A stretch of 64,000 nt of DNA from Clitoria ternatea (GCA_037962975.1 CM075673.1:117633001-117697000); one strand, 5' to 3'; counted from the first letter of the stretch, positions 1 to 12,605 are shown. Made by a program: numbers and translations. Notes: generated by a model from the letters alone, not told the origin.

Positions 1-752
1 CAAGAGGAACTCAAGCACAAAACACACAACTAGAAGCTATCATTCTTCACTTGCTCTTGTGCTTAGTAAGCCATCTTTCTTGTATATTTTAAGTTTAAAT
101 TTGTACATCCTCTCATCTTGAGAGTTAGAACTTGTGTGATCTTTCACTTGTACATCTACTCTATTAAGAGAGTCATTTCCTTGTAAACACTTCATCAAAC
201 ACAAAGGTTTTCACTCTAGGATTGAGTGGTCACAAAGGTTGGGGTTCAACCTTTGGGTATTGAGAGTTTGAGAGATTGGGTGGGTTACCCTTTGCTAGTG
301 AGGATTGAGTTCTTGAGTGTGGGACACTAGGAAGCTGCAATTGCTCATAGCTTGTATCTCTAAACTTCAATAGTGGAAATCCTCTAAGTGGGTTGCTTAG
401 AGGCGAGACGTACACCGGTGTTGGTGGAACTCATTATATTGGTTTGCAAGCTCCTCTCCCTTACTCTTTTACTTTCATATACTGCAATTAGTTGATTTGT
501 GTTGATTGATTGTGAATTGCATACTTAAGCTTGTCTAATTTGATACATTTCAAATACTGCCCACCAAGTGTTTGTTAAATTGCTTCAGCTATATTTATCC
601 TTGTGGTACATTGCATACTATCTTTAACTTGATTTCACTTGCATATTCCTGTAAACTTGGATATAAAAATCAAGTTCAAAGGCATTCTAATCAAAGTTTT
701 TAAAACTCAATTCACCCCCCCTCTTGAGTATTGAGGCCACTTGAACAACAGT
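1..752 (+). mobile_element. Ty1/copia-like LTR tail (truncated by window edge)
   Basis: This non-coding block looks like the R/U5 part of a plant copia-type LTR. It has a run of short direct words around AGAG/TTGAG, a GAGGCGAGACGTACACCGG stretch near 400, and a C-run near 714-721 (TTCACCCCCCCTCTTGAG), a signature I associate with the ends of copia LTRs. The probable right end is ...TTGAACAACA near 752. No coding sequence follows, so it may be a solo LTR or a truncated copy. The left end lies outside the window, so neither TSD nor LTR start can be tested. The assignment rests on recalled family features. Confidence 0.4.
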
Positions 753-1895
753 ATAAAACTGCCACTAACTTATATTTTAAAAGCTAAATAGCATTCCTTT
801 CTTCAACCGATGCAACAAATCCACCAATATTGGGACCCAATTTGTTTTTATGCTCACTTTTCCTCCTAAAAATATTTTAATAAACTTATTCCTAAAAATA
901 ACCCACACATAAAAAAGAATAACCTCTCTCTCAACTTTCTCTTGCAACTTTTCACTCATAACCTCTGATCTCATGACTCTTCTTTCTCATGCCTTCTTCG
1001 TCCTTACTGCTAGCCTCGTGCCTACTCCATCGTTGGCGACAACATCGTGCTCTCTCCGTCTTGGTAGCTGCGTCGCGCCTCCTTACTCGTCGATGGCAGC
1101 GTTACACATTCTTTGTCTCGCCTTGTAAGTAGCTCATGAACGCAACATTTCTATTTTTGTTCAACCATTGGGTTTTTGTCATTCTGCTTTTCATTTTTCT
1201 TTAAATATTAGGTTTCAAATATTTTGATTTTGTATTTTACCAGTTAGGGATTTTGTTCTATGGCGGTATTCTATAATGGTGTTCTATTGTTGCATTTAAT
1301 GGCATTCTATAGTGGTGTTCTCTAACGGAATCTCATAATTTAGGTTCCTGTTTAGATTTAGGGATTTAAGCTTCTGTTGAACTGATTTGTTTTCTATTGG
1401 AAATTTGGGGGTTTGAAAACTGCCAAGTTGTTTCCATTCTAAGATATCTAATTCTAAAATTGCCAAGGGGTTTGAAAATTCTATACTTAATTTGCCTTAC
1501 ATAATGTCACATAGTTGTGATACTAATCTCAATAAAATGGTGAATATGCTCTGTTTTAGTTTAAAGTTTGGTAACTGTTAGAGTCGAATCCTTTTTATTA
1601 CTTCTTATATGCTATGTTGGTTTTTTAATGAAAGGATATAAGAATGCTGAGTTTATGAATACCATAATCTACAAGGAGTTATGCAGATATATCTGAATAG
1701 ATGATATAAAAATGTGTTCTATTTGTACCTTTATTTACAAGTGCATGCATTTGATTAGATTTAAGAGAAATTGACTAATCTTACTATTTCCATTTCCATT
1801 TGATTTTGTATTTATTCGATCGTTATTATAAATGCATTGGTTCATTGCATATTCACATACACAAAATTTATCCATTGTTTATCGGTTCTTTTAAT
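753..1895. other. Gene-free spacer
   Basis: I see no coding sequence or terminal repeats here. The short ORFs have no recognisable protein signature. Around 1258-1330 a phrase of the type GGCGGTATTCTATA / GGCATTCTATAGTGG recurs, possibly the debris of another DNA transposon. Confidence 0.5.
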
Positions 1896-1903
1896 CTTCA
1901 CAA

Positions 1904-4900
1904 CAGTGTTGTTTAAATTTAGCCATGGCGCTACGGCATGGCGGATTTTTATGGCACCGTATGGGCAAGACGCAATGTCGAAAGCTGGCAGGCCATGACA
2001 GAAATGGAAGGAAAAAACAAAAAAAGGTTTTTGGCCGTGACCTGGTTACCGACCTAGTAGCCCAGGAGCCCAAAACTTTCAAAACCCTAAAAAAGAAGCT
2101 CAAAAAACCCTAAACAGAACAGCCACCTTCAGTTTCCCACTCCTCTGCCTGTTTCCTTGAGCTCTGGCGGTTCTTCGACGTGATTAAGCACTCTTCAGCG
2201 CTCAGGTCTTCTTCTCCGGCGTGATTTCACCCTATTCGGTTCTCAAGTCTTCTTCTCCGGCGTGCTGTGCAACTTCTCCGGTGTGTTGGTTTATCTCTGG
2301 CGTACTAGTTCATCTTCTCCAGCGTGCTGGTTCATCTTCTCTTGCATTCCCCTTTCTCCTTTGTTTTTTTTAGGTAGGTTCTTTTTCTTCTCTTTGTTTT
2401 GTTGTGCCTTCTTTGTTTCATTTCTTCTGTTGTGCCTCCTATGTTCTATTTTTCTCTCTGTTTTTCATTTCATTTGTTATTTTAGATGAAACCACGCATG
2501 TAGCTGTAACTAGACAACATAGTTTCATCATTTTTTTAGTTTCATTATTTTTTAGTTTTATTCTTTGAGTTTATTTATTTTAGCATTCCTGTAATATTTT
2601 TTGTGAACATTTCTAGCATTACAACATAATCTCAAATAATAGCCCAATTTTGGTACACATCTGGATTATCATTTAATCTAATCAAATCTTCGGCCTTCCA
2701 AGACATGCTTGATGCTGTTGGTTCTTATGGGAAAATTTGAAAGCTCTTAGTTACCATGACATACGAGTTAAATTGATAAACAAAGTGTTGGAGCACATAA
2801 ATAATCTCTTAAAAGACCAAAAGGAGCAATGGGAAAAGCACAGTTTTTCTACAACGTCAGATGCATAGACTGATAGGAAGCAACGTTGTTTGATTAATTT
2901 TTTAGTTAATTTATCTACTGGGACAATGTTTATGAAGTTTGTTGATGGATCACCATTTGTGAAGACCGATGACAAGTTATTTAAGTTGCTTGGCTTTATT
3001 GTAGAGAATATTGGAGAGAATAAAATTATGCAAAAATCACAGGTAATGGTTCAAACTATGTTTCAACCGGGAAGAAGTTACAAGAGAAGAGACCACACCT
3101 TTATTGGACCCCTTGCGTCGCACACTGCATAGATTTGATGCTTGAAGATATTGGAAAACTTCCGTTGGTCAAGAAGACAATTCAAAGGGTAATAACTGTT
3201 GTGGGTTTTATCTATGCCTATTCTAGTATACTTAGTTTGTTGAGGCGTTTCATATAAGGGAGTTAGTAAGACATGCAGTCACTAGATTTTCCACCTCCTT
3301 TCTTTCATTAGAAAGACTTTACCAACAAAAGGGGAACTTGAGGAAGATGTTCACCTCTGATGAATGGATGAAGAACAAGTTGAGTAAGGAAACCAAGGGG
3401 AAGCAAGCAACACAGGTTGTTCTAATGCCTAACTTTTGGAAGAATATAGCCTTTACCCTTAAAGTTATATATGGCACCTCTTGTTTGAGTGCTTTGACTT
3501 ATGAATGGGGAAAGGAAACCAACCATGGGCTACATCTATGAAGCAATGGATAAGGCAAATGAGGTCATCATGAAAGCCTTTAACAAAGATGAAAACAAAT
3601 ATAGGATTATATGTTTCAAATTATTGATCATAGATAGAGTTGTCAATTTCACCAACCATTGCATGCAGCTGGCCATTATTTGAATCTGAAGTTTTATTAT
3701 TCCAACCCAGGAATTAAACATGATTTAGAGGTTACAACCAGGTTGTATGATTGCATCAAAACGTTGGTTCCAAGTCCAGATGTGTAGCAAAAGATCCTCA
3801 CTAAGCTTCCAATTTATAAGGATGGTAGTGGTTTGTTTAGATGCGAGTTTGCAAGGAAACAAAGAAAAACCATTGCTCCAGGTGGGAATCTAATTACTAA
3901 TTTACTTGTCTAGTAAATTATATGTAAATTTTCACTTCTAAATCTCTTCCAAGTATTGATTTTGTAGCTCAATGGTGGCAAATGTATAGACATACAACAC
4001 CAAACTTACAAGAACTTGCCATCAAGATACTTAGCTTGACATGCAGCGCATCTGGGTGTGAGCACAATTGGAGTGTGTTTAAGCAAGTAATTTTCTCAAA
4101 TCTCAATTATCCCATCTATCTTTAAACTTTAGAAGTTACTAATTATAATAATTTTGATTATATATAGATCCATTCAAAGAAGAGAAACAGATTGGATCAC
4201 AAGAAGGTGCATGACTTGGTTTATGCCAAGTACAACCAAACTCTTGCAAAGAGATATAATATTAGAGATGAAATTGACCCAATCTCACTCAATGACATAG
4301 ATGAGTATAATGAATGGCTTGTTGGGGAAATGGATGATGACAACAATAATGGTGCAACTGATTTGGTCTTTGAGAATGATAATACATTGGATTGGGGAAC
4401 TGTTTATGTAGCTTTAGGAGTTAGAGAGCCTAGGGTATATACCAGGCAGAAAACTAAGAAGAGGACAGAATCTTCAAGTGCTGCTATTGCTATCAAGTCT
4501 AATAATAAGAAGAAGGTGGCTTCAACTTCATCATCGAAGGGAAAAGGGATATTAATTGAAGAAGAACTTAAATTTGATGATGATAGTGAGAGTGAAAAGG
4601 AAAATGAAACTGATTTGAATTTGGAGGATTTAGAAGATGAGGATGATAAGGGATTTCTCTTTGAAGATGACCATGAAAATAAAGATAATGACTATGTTGG
4701 GGTTGAAGAGGAAGATTAGTTTTTATTTAATAGACCTTGTTTGTTTTTAAACATTTTACTTACAGCTGTTGATGATTATTCTATTTTGAACCTTTCATTA
4801 ATTAGTTATGTAATGTTTTACATTGTTATGGTATAATTTTAATTGAGTTATTATGTTATTTTTGCTTAGTTTTTCATTCTACAGTGTTTTTTAATGTATA

Positions 4901-5032
4901 TTTCTACATATAATAAAGTTTTTATCATGATCGTCATGGCATCCGCTATAACCCGCCATGGCATCCGCTATAACTTTTATGACATTTTTTTGGCTCGCCG
5001 CCATGAACCGTCATCCACCATTGATAACACTG
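1904..5032 (+). mobile_element. hAT-superfamily DNA transposon, full length, 8-bp TSD
   Basis: The 3129-bp element starts CAGTGTTGT and ends ATAACACTG, a short hAT-type terminal inverted repeat. It is flanked by a perfect 8-bp target duplication CTTCACAA (1896-1903 and 5033-5040), the length typical of hAT. The subterminal regions carry repeated words (GCCATGGCG and CGGCATGGCGG at the left; GGCATCCGCTATAAC twice plus GCCGCCATG at the right) of the kind bound by hAT transposases. The interior holds a decayed transposase gene on the plus strand. Both ends look cleavable, so it could be moved in trans by a related source, but it is not autonomous. Confidence 0.9.
2690..4719 (+). pseudogene. hAT transposase pseudogene (DUF659 + hAT dimerisation)
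   Basis: Fragments in several frames line up in the order of plant DUF659/hAT transposases. There is a region ending ...FSTTSDA-stop-TDRKQRC (about 2830-2890), where the usual tryptophan of SDAWTD is a TAG stop. INFLVNLSTGTMFMKFVDGS follows (2890-3130), then LMLEDIGKLPLVKKTIQR (3130-3190) and MGYIYEAMDKANEVIMKAF (3520-3590). The hAT dimerisation core ILSLTCSASGCEHNWS is near 4020-4080. A probable intron (about 4087-4169) precedes IHSKKRNRLDHKKVHDLVYAKYNQTL and an Asp/Glu-rich tail to 4719. An N-terminal BED zinc finger is not visible. Multiple stops and frameshifts make the gene dead. Confidence 0.85.
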
Positions 5033-5040
5033 CTTCACAA

Positions 5041-5731
5041 TTTATATCTTGAGCTTAACTCTTATGCGATGTGAGACTTGTAACTAACCACAAGTTTTTG
5101 ACGGTTCATAATGAATGCAGTAAAACTTGAGGTTTGAATGTGAAACCTAACTACCCAAACTTTCACTATTAGACCAACTCATGTAAGTTAATATAACATA
5201 GAAGTCTAACGTTAAATAAAGATAAATTCAGCGTATCAAAACTATTTTTTTATAAAAATCAATAACTAATTTTATTTCTTTTCTTAATTTGTGTGATATA
5301 GTAAAAGAAGTTTTATAGATTTGAATGAATAGAGTGGTAAATAGGCTGTGTTGGTCATATGTAGTCTAATTTTGAAGCCACATCTCTCTAGATTTTGTAC
5401 TCAAATTGATTGTGAATAATCTAATTCTCAATAGTGGTTAATCATATAAGTCCAATTCCTAGGGATGCCTAAATTTTGAGCATAAGTATCTGGCTATCTG
5501 CAACTACAAGCATTTTGATGATTCAACAAAAGTAATTTACTGAACATTCAACATTGATTTATGATGAAAAATTTGTGACCGTTTATGTTTCTTCAATGTT
5601 TTATCTTACGTTAGTCATACATGATTTTCGTCTTGTTTAATTATTTATTCATTTATTTCGTTTACATATTCAAGCATTGAAGACCATGGGTATTGATGAT
5701 TGGTTTCAACTAATTTGGTGTGATTTTATAG
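5041..5731. other. Gene-free spacer
   Basis: AT-rich sequence between the hAT element and the alcohol dehydrogenase-like pseudogene. I see no ORF with family resemblance and no terminal repeats. Its last bases form a usable 3' splice site (TTTTATAG at 5724-5731) belonging to the pseudogene. Confidence 0.5.
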
Positions 5732-6297
5732 GGTTATGGAAAGTGTAGGAAAGGATATAACTAAAGTTACAAAAGGAGATGTGGTTATTCCTATTTTTCT
5801 ATCAGATTGTGGGGAGTGTGTAGATTACAAATCAACTAAGAGCAACCAATGTATAAATATCCCTTTCAAGGTGTCTCCTTGTATGCCTCGAGATGGTACC
5901 ACCAGATTCAATGACCAAAATGGAGAGATCATATACCATTTCTTATGTATTTCAAGTTTCAGTGAGTACACCGTGGTTAACATTGCTAATTTAGTAAAGA
6001 TTGACCCAAAAATTCCTCCTAACAGGGCATGCCTTCTCAACTGTGGTATTTCAATAGGCAATTTCAATAATCCAAATACTAATGAAATATGTAGAGATTA
6101 ACAATACTATTTATCCTAAAAAGAAGTGTTAATAACACACTTTCTAATATATTTGTTCCAATACACACTATTATATTGGTTAAATTTTATCTAGACTTAT
6201 GAACGATTTGGGTCTTATGAGCTATTTAATAAGTCTCTCTCATAATATTGTGTTTTCAACTGACTTTTAACTGATAGTAGATAATATATTTGAAAGA

Positions 6298-6574
6298 AGA
6301 GTAAATAGTCAAATTAGTCATCGAAAGATAAGGTGATCACCAAATAGGACCTTCGAAGATGCTGACCATAAAATAAGTCTTCTTTATATTGATTTGGCCA
6401 TCATGTTAGGAAAAACTTTATCTTCAAAAGATAGGATGATCATCAACTAGGTCCTTCAAATGATCTAACTTCGTTACCTTTTCAATCTTTGGAAGACTTA
6501 TTTTGTGGTCATCATTTTTGAGGGACCTAGTTGCTGATTGCCTTATCTTTTGAGAACCAATTTGACTATTTACT
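6298..6574. mobile_element. Foldback MITE, probably Mutator-type (9-bp flanking repeat)
   Basis: The first ~85 bp (AGAGTAAATAGTCAAAT ... AAAATAAGTCTTC) are the imperfect inverse of the last ~85 bp (GGAAGACTTATTTTGTGG ... GACTATTTACT). The ~280-bp element could therefore fold into one long hairpin. The 9-bp word TTTGAAAGA lies on both sides (6289-6297 and 6575-6583), the length expected of Mutator-like elements. There are two extra bases at the left junction, so the exact border may shift by 2 bp. It sits in an intron of the alcohol dehydrogenase-like pseudogene. Confidence 0.72.
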
Positions 6575-6740
6575 TTTGAAAGAATTTTTAGAAAGAATGT
6601 TGCTTGTATTACTCTATATTTTAAATTGTAGCAAAACTACTTCGTTGTCAATAAATATGAGGTTATCTTATATTACAAGCTAATAATGCTCATTTGATTC
6701 TATGCTTTTAAATCTTGGTAAATACTTCTATTTCTAGGGG

Positions 6741-6782
6741 TAGGTGCTGCTTGGAGGACGATAGGTGCTGCTTGGAGGACAG
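6741..6782 (+). repeat. 21-bp in-frame tandem duplication in the ADH pseudogene
   Basis: Two adjacent copies of TAGGTGCTGCTTGGAGGAC plus two bases (GA, then AG) duplicate seven codons (GAAWRT plus one) exactly at the start of an exon. The frame is preserved. Other family members carry a single GAAWRT motif. Confidence 0.85.
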
Positions 6783-7009
6783 TAGGTGTGGAATCAGGGT
6801 CTACAGTAGCTATCTTTGGGTTGGGATCTGTTGGATTGGCAATATGGTTTCTTTGAACATGGCTTTGTTTTCTTTATGACTTTGGTTATCTCTATACTTA
6901 AATTCTCATTGCAATTGACTCACTGGCTTCCTAGGTTGCAGAGGGGGTTAGGATCTGTGGAGCAACTAGGATTATAGGTGTGGATGTCAACCTAGAAAAA
7001 TTTAAAATT

Positions 7010-8040
7010 AGTAATACACTTTTTGCTTGATAACTATTATATATTGTAGTTGTAGTCATGCCCTGTACTATATAGTAGAAAGAGGTGGAAGGGTGCTAAC
7101 AATTTATGTAGTGATTGTTGAGGCTAAAAAGTCTAAAAAATGCAGAGTTGGATATGCAAAACTAATCTGCACACATGACTTGGGACATAGGAGAGTTGGG
7201 AATCAATAAGTGAAAGAAATGAAAGTGTGCGAATGTTGGAATGAATTTAAAAGGAAAAAGGTTAGGAGGTTTATAGGTCCCTTGAAGAACCTGTGGCCAT
7301 TTGTTTTGTCATATATCTTTCTATTTTCAAGTATTATGGAAAATAAGACAGTGAGAGATATAGCCTGTATTCTTTCTTTTAGACACTAATATCAAGAGGT
7401 GTTGTATTCATATTCACAACTAGCAACTTGGCTCTCTACCTCAAGATCAAGAGATTTGAGAAGGTTATTACTAGTAGTAAATGTCTTCCCTTCTAAAACA
7501 TGAGTAACTGATTCAACAAATAACCTTGAAGTCCCAAAATTTTGTACCAATTCCTTTTCTGATGCTCTTCCTACAGAATAGAAGATACATTATACATGAC
7601 TAAAAGTTTTATTTTTCTTATACTATTTAATTAATAGGAATGTATTCTATCTCTACTTATATGTATTACTTAAGCAATTCTATTCGTTTGAAACTATGAA
7701 ATCGTAATAAATCTTAAGCCATTCATGAAACCAAAGTCCTTCGCATTTTGATTTTCATGATATTTTAATATTATTTTAATATATTAATGAACAGAATAAT
7801 TATTTAATGAGTATCTTAAAATATTTAAGGAAGTAAATATAGTTTAATTAAATATTTTTACTCTACTATGACTTATTAAACAATGAGATGATCTAATAAA
7901 ACAAAAGCTATAAAAGGAATTTAGTTACTGAATAAGAATTTTTATTTATCAATAAAATAATTTAAGGTATTAGGTTATGTATAAATTGAAAGTTTAATTT
8001 AGTTTTATAATAATAATAATAGTGATAATAATAATGTTTG
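7010..8040. other. Gene-free spacer
   Basis: No convincing coding sequence. The short ORF near 7027-7209 does not continue the dehydrogenase family alignment. The end of the interval is a run of ATA trinucleotides (about 8008-8034). Confidence 0.5.
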
Positions 8041-11000
8041 TGATGATGATAGTGGGGGTTAAATGCATTATTTCTGGCGGTTAAAAAAATCCCAGAAAAG
8101 CTTAAGCAACTTCTAGCACTACTGCTAGCAGTTAGTGAAAAAATGCCACAAATGTAACATCCCAAATTTTAGAAAAAATAAATTATTAGTATGAAATTAA
8201 TTAATTATTTGATGCCCAAAATACATAGGAAAATTAATTATGTTATGATTGGAACTTATCGGTTAATTAGGATCTACTGAAAATACATAATTTAACAGAA
8301 GGTGTGGGACCTATTAAATAATTTTGGGCATTTGATGGATCTAATATAATAAGGGATTTATTATGGTTACAACGATATGTTCAAAATAATTTTTGGTATT
8401 GAGGAGATATTTATTCGTATATGACGACGTATGTTAATAAACATCAAAATTATGAATGAAATAGAAATTAAGAAAATTCCAAAATCCCATTTTTTTCTCC
8501 TCACTTCTCCGTAGACTCCTTTTCTCTTTCTCTAATCTCTTTTGTCCAATGGACAAAGAGGTTTTGTTAACCAAATGGCAAAAACAAAAAAGTGTGGGTA
8601 TGGACTAATGGATAATAGGTAAAATTTCACTTTTCTCTCTCCCTCTTCTCCTCATTTCCATTGGCTTCCTCTGCCTCACCACTGTTCTTCATTTTTCTCC
8701 TTCTTCCTCCTCCCAAAGGCAAAACCGAAACCCCTCTTTACCATAGCCATTTTCTTGCAAAAATCAACATCTAAACCAAGATTCATGAAGCTTTAATGAA
8801 GTATTGAGGCATATCCACCTTCATCTCCTCCACCAACTCTCCATTTTTGTTTTTGGTTTTAGCTTGGAAATAAGGTTGGTATTTTTGACATTTAATGGTT
8901 TCTAGTTGTTGTTTTAAGGTTCTTGAAGCATTATAATGAAAGATTAAGAGTTATTTTGATGAGAAAATGCATGTGGAACCAAACCCTAGGTTAGGAGACC
9001 ATTGGAAATTATTATGTGCTGTTAAAATATTATTAAGGGCTTGAAATTGATTTAAATTGGATGTTGGAATTGAATTAAATATGGTTGAAAGAAGTGGTTT
9101 GATGTTGGTTTGCATTAAATGTAAAAAAAATTAGAATTTGGAAGCTTTCTTTAATTCAAAGGAAAATTTTTATTTTAGACTTTGAATAGTTTTTAAGTGG
9201 TTTTAGAACAATTATGAGACTTTAAGTGATGTTCTAAAATTGACTTAGTGATAGTTGGTAGGGGACATCAAATTGTTAGTAAGCTTTAAATTGCTCTTGA
9301 AGTAGGAAATAGTGACAAAGTGACATAAATGGTTTCATGAATGAATTGACTTTGTTAGTGGACTTGGAAGTTATTGTTGGATGTGGTTTAGTATTTGTAA
9401 TGGGTGTTGGATAATTATTGATTGAAAAAAAAGTAAGATGTGTGGTGAATTAAATGAAGGGCATAATGGATTGATGAGAAATAAGTATGTTGCTAGAGTA
9501 GAAAACCTTATTGGAGCATATTGGAACCTAAGAGAATAATTATTGAGTTTAAGAAATGTTATTGAAAGTGGTTAGTGATTTTGGTACGTTGATTTATTAA
9601 AGGACCTAAGTTGTAATTTTAGAGTAAAAGGTGTCCTTCACCTTAGACATGATATTGGTGCTTAAAAATGAGTTATTGGAAGTGGTATGACCATTATTTA
9701 TGGTTAGGGATAATTATGGTTAAATGAATGAAAGTTAGTATTTAATAAATGAAAGAAATGTGATGTTAGAGGTTAAGAACAAGTATGGAAATTAATGTTT
9801 TTGGTGAAAACAACATTTATGGAAGCTAATTAGTATGTTAGTAAGGATTAAGTCATTAATTAGGAGGAAAAGACTTGGTATTTTAAGAGGTATTGCATAT
9901 AAACCATGTCTTGGGTGAATAATAATGTTTCTAAAGATTTGTAATGATTTAATTTAGTATTTAAAACTATTATCAAATGAGTTATGTGTTTTAAATAGAT
10001 GAAGAACAAAGTTAATTAAATTGTTAGTGGTGATGGACTTGTTACCTACTAAAAGAAGAGTGTTACAAATGGTCATTATGGTGAGAAAAATTTATTAGAA
10101 ACTTGGTAAAGCTTAAAGGATAATTGTTGAACACTTGACAAATTATAGACTAGATTCTAAATCTTCAAAGTGTTGGAAAACATTGAGAAAGCCAACAAAA
10201 CTTCTAAGATCTTAAAGATAAAAAAATTTATAAGCTAGTATGATGTTATGTATAAGATGGGTAAAATTATTAATATCAAATAATTTTAGCTTAGTGATTG
10301 ATTTGGTCCAACATTTATTTAATGTAGGGTTTAACAACTCTATGAGGCGGGACCATCTAACTCTACGAAATACTTTTCTTGAGGTAGGATAGGAGTATAT
10401 TTCCTTAATGCATGTGCAATGTTTGTTGATAATATATATTTATGTTGGTGTGCAATTGCATATTTGCCTTGAACGGATATTCTACTTCTTATGTGTGAAA
10501 TTAAATGAGATTGATTATTATTGTTGATTGGATGTTGGTTTGGCAAATATGATGATGATGTATGATAGAATATGTTTATTGATAAGTCTTTTGATTTCCA
10601 TGTGTGGATTGTTATGAACAAAACTTTTTGGTTATATTATATTACAATTGAGTGAATATTGATAATTTAGAGGACTTGGTGATAAATTATATGCCTTGGA
10701 GAGTGTTGTGATTTGGTACATGCTACTAACCAAAATATTGTGTAAAATGTACCCTTAAGTGAGGGTGAGAAATTCTTGTAATGTTAAAGCTAGCATGTGC
10801 ATCCTTGCATCTCATGGCATGCATGACATATCATCTTGCATGTGGTTGCAATTACTTGACATGTTAAAATGATAGAGGTCTTGGGGGATCTCGTGAAAAG
10901 GGGCCTTGGGTGAACAAATATTTAAATGACTATGCGTAATTACGATCACTTGATGGATTGTGTACACATGTCTTATGAATAATTTCTTGAAAAATCGAAT

Positions 11001-12605
11001 CTGTTGCATATGTATTATCTTGATAGAATAACATATCCATTAGCTATAGGGACATGACATATGACCTTGAGGTACCTAAGAATGATCAAAATTTATTGAT
11101 GATAAGAATTGAGAAATGAAGTTGAAATTTATGAACATTAACTATTTGTGTTGTTGTTGTTAACGTTACTTTGGACTATATATGTATTGGTATGGAATGT
11201 GGTGTGAATGTGATGAGAATTTGAATTAATGAATGGATTCCATAAGGTGATATGGATATTGAGTATGTGATTTGTGATAAGCATTATGGATTATGTCTTT
11301 AATTATTGAGTTAAATCCTTGATGAGAGAATATGTTTAGTTGTACTTACATAATTATATTATCACATTTTGTTTATTTGTTTATCATTAAGAAAGTATGT
11401 TCAATCTCCATGTTTTCTATTGTTTTTAGCTTTTGTGATGTAGGGTATGGCCATGGAGTTGATGCTTTTTTTTTGAAGAGATAAGGTATAGTGTAAAGAA
11501 GGAGATGCCCAGATGCCTTGGTTGACATGTTTTGAATTTATTGATTATGGCATTTGTTTTGTATAGACTTACTATTATGTAATGTCTTATGATTATGATG
11601 ATGGTTTGATATACTTGGGATGTTGATATATTAGGATCATTGGGATGGACTTGTGATCTTTTTGTATCATAAAGTAGAAATTGATAGTGCATGACATTAA
11701 ATTGAAATCTTGCCAATGATTTTTGTGATTGGAATTATTAATGTCATATGCTGAATTTTTCTTATAAATTGATGAATGTTGTGAGGAATGAGTTATAGAG
11801 GAATTATTAATCTTGGCTTGTGAGATATAGAGATACCTTGATGTTGAGAATTAAATGATAGAGGTTATTAACATGAATATATGAAGTTGTTCTATATCTA
11901 AGTATCAAAATGATGTTAACAATTTATAGGTGCATTTAGATTGCTTTACTTGAAGTTAGGTACATGTAAACCTACACATAAGATTGTGTAATTAAAACTT
12001 AAGGTTATTGATAATAAGACCTAGTGATATCTAAAAAAAATGATTTTAGATTATACTTCAAAAATAACATGGTAGTGTTACACCTAAAGGTATATATACA
12101 TGAATGTGATGAGACATGATTATGTGATTTTAAATCCTTGAAGTGTAATGCAAACTTAGAAAAAGAGAAAGAGTCATTAATGTGACCCTTTTGGGAACCC
12201 ATTTTTAAAATTCAAGACTGTCTTTGAACTAATTTTAAATATTATGCAAATATGTGATTTGCAATTATTTGAATGACCTAAGTAGACATTTACTTAAATA
12301 ACATACTTTCTCATATCATCATATATGAGATAAGTCTTTATATAGATTCAGGGTAATTATTAAAATTTTAATTGTGGTGTTCTTCCGACAATTTTTTTTA
12401 ATCGTGAAAAATTTATCTTAATTTTCATTATGTAAATATTAATATCTTTAATATTATTTAGCAGATTAAGGATGCCACAACAAACGGTTTGTGGCATATG
12501 TGGAAGTGGAACTTTTTTTAAATGCCAAGAAAAACATTTGTGGTTGTTTTTAACTGTCAGAAATTGAATATTTAACCGCTAGAAACTACAATTTTTTTTG
12601 TAGTG
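8041..12605. mobile_element. CACTA-like non-autonomous element remnant, split by a solo LTR
   Basis: The right end, read on the minus strand, begins CACTACAAAAAAAATTGTAG (12605 downward), a CACTA (En/Spm) terminus. It is followed by TCTAGCGGTTAAAT and related subterminal words. The left part (8060-8152) has the same word in plus orientation (CTGGCGGTTAAAA). With the inserted LTR removed, the middle is a near-perfect inverted repeat: ATGCCACAAA, a 3-bp spacer, then TTTGTGGCAT. A CACTA left terminus was not found, so the left border is approximate and this end may be lost. No transposase is present. Confidence 0.5.
8153..12479 (+). mobile_element. 4.3-kb solo LTR (gypsy-type, family A) with 5-bp TSD
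   Basis: The block begins TGTAACATCCCAAATTTTAG and ends AAGGATGCCACA, a decayed form of the usual GGGATGTTACA. It is flanked by a perfect 5-bp duplication ACAAA (8148-8152 and 12480-12484). No polyprotein ORF and no second copy of the terminus occur inside, so a solo LTR is the simplest reading. The first ~2.7 kb is clearly related to the element at 52449 (shared GTAACA-CCCAAATTTTAG start, GAGGCGGGAC, and the ACTTGAGGTAGGA-AGGAG block). TGTAACA-type LTRs of 3-4 kb are known from Tekay-like chromoviruses; that family name is inference. Confidence 0.75.

Larger units (their letters stand above)
5732..7009 (+). pseudogene. Alcohol dehydrogenase-like pseudogene (zinc-type MDR family)
   Basis: Three exon remnants match plant alcohol dehydrogenase-like proteins. 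Remnant 1 (5732-about 6060) reads VMESVGKDITKVTKGDVVIP, then CGECVDYKSTKSNQC and FSEYTVVNIANLVKIDP, ending LLNCGISIG. Remnant 2 (about 6738-6850) reads VGAAWRT ... VAIFGLGSVGLA, the start of the NAD-binding fold. Remnant 3 (about 6935-7009) reads VAEGVRICGATRIIGVDVN. The exons with the catalytic-zinc ligands and the C-terminal third are missing. The structural-zinc site has lost a cysteine (CGECVDY instead of CxxCxxC). The donor after remnant 1 lacks GT, and the one after GLGSVGLA reads AT. A 21-bp tandem duplication lies in remnant 2, and a MITE sits in the first intron. It is clearly non-functional. Confidence 0.88.

Noticed and set aside
4192..4719. Independent acidic nuclear protein gene
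   Set aside because: Its start is the end of the hAT dimerisation region (DHKKVHDLVYAKYNQTL); it is the last exon of the dead transposase.
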